Assembly: GCA_000433475.1 (NCBI GenBank)
Contig: HF993095.1
Coordinates: 1 to 28,807 of the forward strand
Source of the DNA: Mycoplasma sp. CAG:956
GTDB taxonomy: Bacteria > Bacillota_I > Bacilli_A > RF39 > UBA660
DNA: 28,807 nt
Reading direction: 5' to 3'
Position 1 is the stretch's first letter. Each line of letters begins with the position of its first letter. The translations under genes were made by a program, and so were the position numbers. Shown here piece by piece: positions 23,585 to 28,807 of the stretch. The notes below the pieces were generated by a model that searched no databases, was not told the DNA's origin, and saw only the letters and a list, made by a program, of their open reading frames with translations.

Positions 23585-25264
23585 ATGAATAGAAGAGGTG
23601 CTAGTTTAATTATTTGTTTATCTTTAGTTATTAATTCATTAGTGCTTAATATACCAAAAAGTAGTTTTGGTAGTTTAAATAATGATAAAGATTTAAAGAT
23701 CGATAGTGAAACTAAAATATTAACTGATAATTTATGTAATTATTTTCAAGCAACAGAAAATCTAGGCTTACAAGATGATATGGGATTAGATCTTTCTACG
23801 TATGAGGAATTACTTAGTAGTCCCGTTGATACGTGTAAGGAAGAAAATAATCTTTCAGCTGCAGAAATATATGCCTTAATAGAAAAGAATACAATGGACT
23901 ATGTTTCTTTAAATAGTACTTATGCTAATCCATTTACCGATAAATACTATACTAATCATGAGTTTAATAATCAGTATGATTTGAAAATTGATGACAAAAG
24001 CATGTTAAAAATAAAAGCTGAAATAGAGGAAATAGTAAAAAATAATATTGATTTTATATTACAAAATGGTAATAATTCAGATATTCATAATTATAAAGAT
24101 TTAAAGTTAGTTTTAGCTGGTGGTATTTTAGGAAGTAAAATGAGCAGTAGTGCTTATGCTACTTATGAAATGCAAAATAATATTATTAAAATTAATATGC
24201 CACTTATTTTAAATGATTCTGGTAACTTAGAAGATATTTTAATTCGTTTAGAACAGGTAATTAGTCATGAGTTTCGCCATGTTGAACAAGAACCATGTGT
24301 TGATGAAAAAGAAAATGGTATTACTTCCTCAACTTTATGTGTTGATAATAATTATTATAATTTTTTAGATGAGGCAAGTGCAGAAAGTAGTTTAGTAAAT
24401 TTAGGAGTAATAAACGATTTAGAATACTTAAAAAGTGATATATTTTATTCTTATGAAAACTACCGAAAGTTAGAAAGTCAATTATTTTTATGCTCAATGT
24501 TTGATAATGATAAAAAATTAAGTGATTATTATAAAGCAATTAGAAGTCATGATAATAATGGTTTATTAGAGTTTTTAGGAGCTTCTTCAAATACAGAAAA
24601 AGAAGAACTTATTAGAGTAATATATGCTATGAATAGTATTACTGGTAATACTAGTTATCTAGAAGAATTAACAGGTAAAGATAGTGATTATGATTCTAAA
24701 GATACTAGTTTGATGCTTGATAAAATCAAGTATTTATATAATATAACTATTATGAAATATAGTTTAAAATCTTTAATTAATTATAATTTGAAAAATAAAA
24801 ATGATTTAAGTTTAGAAGAAAATGTCTTTTTATATTATTTAGTTGTTAGTAATTTGGTGGATAATTCTATTAATTGCGATGATAATGTTTATAGTTATTA
24901 TAGTGATTTTTTAGAGGAGTATCAGGTATTAAAGAATAATTATTTTCTGGTATTAAGTAAAATATATGGTGTTAGTACAGAGGCAATTGATAGTATATAC
25001 TTAGATTATAATAATAGTGAAATTAATTATGAATTAGGTTGTTATTTTGGTAATATGATTGGTGATAATGAATTTCAAGATGATTTATATAGTAATCAAG
25101 AAATTATAAAAAAGGTTTTACAAAGATTTCCTAAATTAAAAGCTATTGCCTTTTTAAAGTATCGTAATATTAAAGAAAAAAGTTACGCAGAAAATACTAG
25201 TGTGGAAATACTAGAAGGGGTAATTGCTTTCAAAAATGTTTCGATTAATTATACGGTTAAGTAA
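23585..25264 (+). CDS. secreted zincin-like metalloprotein, family copy 3 of 3
   Basis: 559 residues from ATG 23585, four bases after an AAGAGGGG site; a TTG at 23564 falls next to the -10 and is rejected. The signal peptide MNRRGASLIICLSLVINS closely resembles that of copy 2 (RRLASLIVCLSIVINC). SHEFRHVEQEPCVD gives H228, E229, H232 and C238; FLDEASAES gives E263. C84 (VDTCKE) is the partner cysteine conserved in all copies. Extra cysteines (STLCVD, NCDD, GCYFG) are private to this copy. The shared LFLCSMFDN and RVIYAMNSI blocks align with LFLCSLFND and RVIYAMDAV of copy 2. It probably acts outside the cell; target unknown. Confidence 0.77.
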   Translation: MNRRGASLIICLSLVINSLVLNIPKSSFGSLNNDKDLKIDSETKILTDNLCNYFQATENLGLQDDMGLDLSTYEELLSSPVDTCKEENNLSAAEIYALIEKNTMDYVSLNSTYANPFTDKYYTNHEFNNQYDLKIDDKSMLKIKAEIEEIVKNNIDFILQNGNNSDIHNYKDLKLVLAGGILGSKMSSSAYATYEMQNNIIKINMPLILNDSGNLEDILIRLEQVISHEFRHVEQEPCVDEKENGITSSTLCVDNNYYNFLDEASAESSLVNLGVINDLEYLKSDIFYSYENYRKLESQLFLCSMFDNDKKLSDYYKAIRSHDNNGLLEFLGASSNTEKEELIRVIYAMNSITGNTSYLEELTGKDSDYDSKDTSLMLDKIKYLYNITIMKYSLKSLINYNLKNKNDLSLEENVFLYYLVVSNLVDNSINCDDNVYSYYSDFLEEYQVLKNNYFLVLSKIYGVSTEAIDSIYLDYNNSEINYELGCYFGNMIGDNEFQDDLYSNQEIIKKVLQRFPKLKAIAFLKYRNIKEKSYAENTSVEILEGVIAFKNVSINYTVK

Positions 25265-25375
25265 GTGTTTATGAAATTTAAAGCTTATTTGAAAATGAAT
25301 TTTGGTATAAATAAGTAGCATATTTATAAGATTAATGATATAGTTAAGGAAACAAAAAAATAAGTTATTTACTAC

Positions 25376-25404
25376 TTGTAATTTAGAAAAAAATGTAGTA
25401 ATAT
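25376..25404 (+). promoter_or_regulatory. promoter of typA
   Basis: TTGTAA (25376-25381), a 17-base spacer and TAATAT (25399-25404), with the ATG at 25438 after GGAAGTGGG. Confidence 0.5.
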
Positions 25405-25437
25405 CTTAAAAGTATTAAATGGAAGTGGGTTTTATTT

Positions 25438-27243
25438 ATGGATAAAATTATAAATATTGCAGTTGTAGCACATGTAGATGCTGGTAAAAGTACTTTAGTA
25501 GATGCTTTATTACAACAAAATGGTGTTTTTAGAGAAAATGAAGTTGTTCATGAACAAGTAATGGATAGTAATGACTTAGAAAGAGAAAGAGGTATTACTA
25601 TTTATTCTAAGAACTGTGCGATTAGATATAAGGATTATAAAATTAATATTGTTGATACTCCTGGTCATGCTGATTTTTCTAGTGAAGTTGAAAGAATTAT
25701 GCGTACAGTTGATACAGTTATTTTGATTGTTGATGCAAAAGAAGGACCTATGCCTCAAACTAGATTTGTTCTTAAGAAGGCTTTGGAACAAAATTTAAGA
25801 CCTATTCTTTTCATAAATAAAATTGATAAGAAAGATGCAAGACCTGAAGAAGTAGTTAATATGACATTTGATTTATTTATGGAATTGAATGCTACTGATG
25901 AACAATTAGATTTTCCTATTGTTTATGGTGTTGCTAGAGACGGTAAGGCAACACTTGATTTAAATCATTTAGAAGATGATATTTCACCATTACTTGATAC
26001 TGTTTTAAAACAAGTTAAACCTTATGAAGGTAGTGTTGATGATAGCTTACAACTTCAAGTTTCTCAATTAGATTATGATTCATTTATTGGACGTTTAGGT
26101 ATTGGACGTGTTACTAAAGGTGTTGTAAAGACTGGTGAAATGGTTACTTTATGTCGTAATACAGGTGCTGTTGAATCATTTAGAATTTCTAAATTATTTG
26201 TAAATGAAGGTATTAAAAGAAAAGAAGTAACTGAGGCTTACTATGGTGATATTGTAACAGTTGCTGGTTGTAAAGATATTTCCATTGGCGATACTTTGTG
26301 TCCTCAAGGTGTTGTTGATCCTCTTCCTCCAATTATTATTGAAAGACCAACTTTGTCAATGAACTTTATGGTTAACTCATCACCATTTGCAGGACAAAGT
26401 GGTAAATTCTTAACTTCTCGTCATATTAAAGAAAGATTAGAAAAAGAATTAGAAACTAATGTTGGTTTAGAAGTTGAAGAATTACCTGGTACTGATGGAT
26501 TTAAGGTATCTGGTCGTGGTGAATTACACTTATCAGTATTACTTGAAGAAATGCGTCGTGAAGGTTATGAATTATGTGTTTCAAAACCAGAAGTTTTATT
26601 TGAAGAAATAGATGGACGCAAATGTGAACCTTATGAGACTGTAATTGTTAATACACCAAGTGATTATGCTTCAACAATTATTTCTGACTTACAAGAAAGA
26701 AAAGCTACTTTACTTGTGATGTCAAATGGTGAAGAAGGTTATACTCATTTAGAATTTAGTGCACCTACTCGTGGTTTAATTGGTTATAGAAGTGCGTTTA
26801 TAACTAATACTAAGGGTGAAGGTATTATGGTTCGTTCATTTGATGAATATAAACCATATGCTGGTGAGATTAGAGGACGTAAGAATGGTGTTCTTGTCTC
26901 TATGGAAACTGGTAAGGCTTTAGGTTATTCTTTATATAACTTACAAGATAGAGGCCAAATGATTGTTGGTCCTGGTGCTGATATTTATGTTGGTATGATT
27001 GTGGGTATTCATAATAGAGATAATGATTTAAATGTTAATCCATGTAAAAACAAAGAAATGTCTAATACCAGAAGTAAATCAGCAGATGATGCAATTGCTT
27101 TAGTTACTCCTAAGACATTTAGCTTAGAAGAAGCTTTAGAATTTATCGAAGAAGATGAATATGTAGAGGTTACTCCTGCTATTATTAGACTTCGTAAGAA
27201 AATTTTAGATCCTAATGAAAGATTTAGAGTTAATAGAAAATAG
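25438..27243 (+). CDS. typA: ribosome-associated GTPase TypA/BipA
   Basis: 601 residues, the usual TypA length. The G1 loop is AHVDAGKST near residue 11, followed by RERGITIYSKN (switch I), DTPGHADFSSEVERIMR (G3/switch II) and NKIDKKDARP (G4). An EF-G-like domain 2, then GRGELHLSVLLEEMRREGYE and APTRGLIGYR, are hallmarks of TypA rather than LepA or EF-G; the C-terminal TypA-specific domain is complete. TypA binds 70S ribosomes and supports assembly or translation under stress or cold. The codon use differs from its neighbours: CGT is frequent for Arg, where most genes here use AGA almost exclusively, suggesting high expression. It has its own promoter and terminator. Confidence 0.97.
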   Translation: MDKIINIAVVAHVDAGKSTLVDALLQQNGVFRENEVVHEQVMDSNDLERERGITIYSKNCAIRYKDYKINIVDTPGHADFSSEVERIMRTVDTVILIVDAKEGPMPQTRFVLKKALEQNLRPILFINKIDKKDARPEEVVNMTFDLFMELNATDEQLDFPIVYGVARDGKATLDLNHLEDDISPLLDTVLKQVKPYEGSVDDSLQLQVSQLDYDSFIGRLGIGRVTKGVVKTGEMVTLCRNTGAVESFRISKLFVNEGIKRKEVTEAYYGDIVTVAGCKDISIGDTLCPQGVVDPLPPIIIERPTLSMNFMVNSSPFAGQSGKFLTSRHIKERLEKELETNVGLEVEELPGTDGFKVSGRGELHLSVLLEEMRREGYELCVSKPEVLFEEIDGRKCEPYETVIVNTPSDYASTIISDLQERKATLLVMSNGEEGYTHLEFSAPTRGLIGYRSAFITNTKGEGIMVRSFDEYKPYAGEIRGRKNGVLVSMETGKALGYSLYNLQDRGQMIVGPGADIYVGMIVGIHNRDNDLNVNPCKNKEMSNTRSKSADDAIALVTPKTFSLEEALEFIEEDEYVEVTPAIIRLRKKILDPNERFRVNRK

Positions 27244-27250
27244 TTAAAAT

Positions 27251-27282
27251 AAGATTAGTATTGTTTGGGTACTAATCTTTTT
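27251..27282 (+). terminator. intrinsic terminator of typA
   Basis: AAGATTAGTA (27251-27260) pairs perfectly with TACTAATCTT (27270-27279) across a 9-base loop, then TTT. Confidence 0.8.
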
Positions 27283-27518
27283 AGTTAAAATAAATATGGA
27301 TGTGAAATTAGAATTATTATTTTTTATCAAGCTATAGTATAAATATTAGTATGTATTATTAATGTATTTCTAAATAATAGTTGCAAAAAATTTGAATTAT
27401 GCCATATTACCTGAAAGAACGAAGGTTCTTAAATAAAAAAATACATTTGATTTGAAACTTTAGATGTTTCTCAGTTCATTATATAATTGTTATCATAAAC
27501 ATTTTTGCTATGGCATAG
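27283..27518. other. AT-rich intergenic stretch without a supported gene
   Basis: No gene is supported here. It contains a short hairpin AAGAAC-GAAG-GTTCTT (27415-27430) without a T-run on either strand, and a 22-codon frame opening at ATG 27464 without a Shine-Dalgarno. It precedes a fragmentary reading frame at 27519. Confidence 0.5.
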
Positions 27519-27692
27519 AGAAATTTCTTTGATAAAATTAATTATGATGTAGAAGTAGTTGTATATAAAGGTGCTGTTAAAACGTTTGATAGCACTTTAC
27601 ATAATAGAGAAAAATGTAGTAAGATTGCTTTCCAAGATATGGAAAATAATGGCATAAGACTAGTAAGAGGTAGAAAAAGTAGGAAAAATTAA
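27519..27692 (+). pseudogene. probable decayed gene fragment
   Basis: An open frame of 57 codons between TAG 27516 and TAA 27690 with protein-like composition (YDVEVVVYKGAVKTFDS, and a basic end RLVRGRKSRKN), but no usable start codon or ribosome binding site. An upstream frame from ATG 27464 runs to a TGA at 27530 and would join this frame by a +1 shift at CTT TGA. This could mean an indel in a dead gene. I do not recognise the family. Its position close to an IS end suits a decayed accessory gene. Confidence 0.3.
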
Positions 27693-27711
27693 TGAAGCAA
27701 GAAATAAAGTT

Positions 27712-27720
27712 TGATATAAT
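27712..27720 (+). promoter_or_regulatory. extended -10 promoter of the DUF4932-like gene
   Basis: TGA followed by a consensus TATAAT, 27 bases before the ATG at 27748, which has an AGAAGGAG site. Confidence 0.5.
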
Positions 27721-27747
27721 AATCTTATTAAGAAGGAGAAAAAAATT

Positions 27748-28668
27748 ATGTGTGATATTCCATATAAAGTAGATAAAAGACTAGATTTTATTTATGCAAT
27801 TATTTGTAGTTACGTGATAAAAAATGGCTATAAAAATAAAGACGAATTTGATTGGGTAGAATTTCCAAATACAAAGTATTTTAATGATTTAGTAAGTAAA
27901 ATTAGATTTGATAAGTTTCCTGAATTAGAAAAATATCTGTTAGATATTAAAGATGAAGGTTATTATAATTATATAGTTTATTTATTTAATGATGACTTTT
28001 CTATTAAATATCAAGATATTGATAAGGTGCAAAATCCTTTTAAAAATGAGAGTCTAAAGGAATATTTAGAGCTTCTTAGAAGGATATATTTATCTTTTGA
28101 TATGAATAAAATTTTGGAAGATAATAAAGGGGAGTTAAAACTCCAGCAAGAGGGTTTAGGAAAATTACCTGATGATTATAATAAGGCTTATGTTTTAGGT
28201 TTCTTTGGAAGTCTTGATGATATTGATTTAAGTATTAGTTGCTCTATTTTTATGAATGGGGGATTTTCTTCAACTATTGGAAATCATGTTTATTGTACTA
28301 GAGGAATTAAGTATAAAGATGGTGAATTTTTTGTGAATAGAAGATATAATTTTATTTCAATTAATCATGAATTTGCTCATCATTTTATTAATCCAATTGT
28401 TGATAAGTATTATGATAAGGTTTCTGATTATGATTACTTGTTTAAAGAAGCTAAGGCTAATGGCTTGCCAGGAGATTATAGTGGGATGAATAAGACTATT
28501 CTTTATGAATATTTTGTTAGAGCTGCATCGGTTGTTATGAGTGAAAAGTGGATATCGCAAGAAGAAATGCAACCTGATTTTTTATGGTTTAAAAAAATTG
28601 GCTTTATTAGAATTGAAGAGATAACTGATATTATAAGAGTGAACTTGTCAACAAAAAGTAGACAATAA
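27748..28668 (+). CDS. zincin-like metalloprotein, DUF4932-like (HEFAHHFINP)
   Basis: 306 residues without a signal peptide. The motif INHEFAHHFINPIVDKY (H207, E208, H211) closely resembles the HExxHxFVNP signature I associate with DUF4932, an uncharacterised presumed metallopeptidase family. A YEYFVRAASVV block after it fits the family's C-terminal helix, and an N-terminal VDKRLDFIYAI fits its start. Members in other bacteria are usually exported; this one appears cytosolic as annotated. It shares no visible similarity with the three secreted HExxH proteins beyond the motif. It has its own extended -10 and lies between a gene remnant and an IS end, so it is likely accessory. Function unknown. 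Confidence 0.7.
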   Translation: MCDIPYKVDKRLDFIYAIICSYVIKNGYKNKDEFDWVEFPNTKYFNDLVSKIRFDKFPELEKYLLDIKDEGYYNYIVYLFNDDFSIKYQDIDKVQNPFKNESLKEYLELLRRIYLSFDMNKILEDNKGELKLQQEGLGKLPDDYNKAYVLGFFGSLDDIDLSISCSIFMNGGFSSTIGNHVYCTRGIKYKDGEFFVNRRYNFISINHEFAHHFINPIVDKYYDKVSDYDYLFKEAKANGLPGDYSGMNKTILYEYFVRAASVVMSEKWISQEEMQPDFLWFKKIGFIRIEEITDIIRVNLSTKSRQ

Positions 28669-28676
28669 AAAGATAT

Positions 28677-28807
28677 TTATTTAAACCCTAGTTGAGTCCT
28701 ATACTCAATTGGGGTTTTATAGTTTAAAGCATAACTTGGTCTTAAATAATTATGATCATATATAATTGCATTTATATAATCCTCAACAGTATCATAATCA
28801 TCTTGAT
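28677..28807 (-). CDS. IS3-type transposase, C-terminal part only (runs off the window)
   Basis: Read on the minus strand, the last 131 bases encode an open frame ending ...DYINAIIYDHNYLRPSYAL, then NYKTPIEYRTQLGFK and TAA (28677-28679). The pattern 'YI..I...YN..R....L...TP.EY' is the typical end of the rve integrase core of IS3-family (IS150/IS3-like) transposases. The catalytic DDE residues lie beyond the window, so activity cannot be judged. It is a short frame that would be missed by a length cutoff. The insertion is oriented convergently with the DUF4932-like gene, 8 bases after its stop. Confidence 0.75.
   Translation of the reverse strand, partial: QDDYDTVEDYINAIIYDHNYLRPSYALNYKTPIEYRTQLGFK
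28683..28719 (+). terminator. strong hairpin between the DUF4932-like gene and the IS transposase
   Basis: A 15-bp stem (28683-28697 with 28703-28717, two or three G-U pairs) with a 5-base loop CCTAT and TTTT at the 3' edge. It can terminate the plus-strand gene. It lies inside the 3' coding end of the transposase, so it may also block read-through into the IS from outside. Confidence 0.65.

Noticed and set aside
27415..27430. Hairpin AAGAAC-GAAG-GTTCTT as terminator
   Set aside because: No T-run follows on either strand and no gene ends next to it.
1..28807. tRNA, rRNA or CRISPR array anywhere in the window
   Set aside because: No GC-richer clover-leaf segment, TTCGA arm, rRNA-like block or regularly spaced repeat was found in the intergenic regions on reading both strands.

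Overview
The window comes from a very AT-rich, low-GC Gram-positive bacterium, most likely an uncultured gut-type lineage of Bacilli near the Mollicutes/Erysipelotrichia/RF39 groups. This rests on AAA/AGA/TTA-dominated codon use, purine-rich Shine-Dalgarno sites, TGn-extended -10 promoters, and housekeeping families typical of Firmicutes (TypA, YitT, ABC-F, membrane GDPD). The code is the standard bacterial one: tryptophan is TGG and a frameshift-regulated prfB (RF2) is present. The lineage call is an inference from composition and gene content; no marker gene was compared.

Layout. 157-3733 is a plus-strand cluster: a cysteine desulfurase, a TtcA-like tRNA thiolase and three small unknown proteins, closed by a strong hairpin. 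3989-11128 holds separately promoted single genes: a divergent acyl-CoA synthetase-like enzyme, a membrane hybrid histidine kinase with a complete internal phosphorelay, a stand-alone RelA/SpoT-type HD hydrolase, a small exported protein and a membrane glycerophosphodiesterase. A minus-strand cytosolic HExxH protein (11186-12241) is divergent from an ABC-F ATPase, which is followed by a short-chain dehydrogenase.

15236-20786 looks like one transcription unit. It contains three tandem paralogous mini-kinases with a protein-kinase-like fold, prfB with a programmed +1 frameshift, an unknown gene overlapping the prfB stop, and a secreted HExxH protein. The prfB start lies inside the third kinase gene. 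Two further copies of the secreted HExxH family follow (20828-22480 and 23585-25264), each with its own promoter and separated by a YitT-family membrane protein.

25438-27243 is typA. The last 1.5 kb is more accessory in character: a roughly 500-base stretch with a probable decayed reading frame, a DUF4932-like HExxH protein, and the 3' end of an IS3-type transposase on the minus strand running off the window.

The most notable points are: (i) the three-gene kinase-like cassette coupled to prfB; (ii) among 24 complete genes, TGA as a terminal stop only in prfB itself; (iii) a three-member secreted zincin family with a conserved cysteine pair; (iv) an acyl-CoA synthetase-like protein lacking the usual ribose-binding Asp; (v) intrinsic terminators whose stems include or abut the stop codon.
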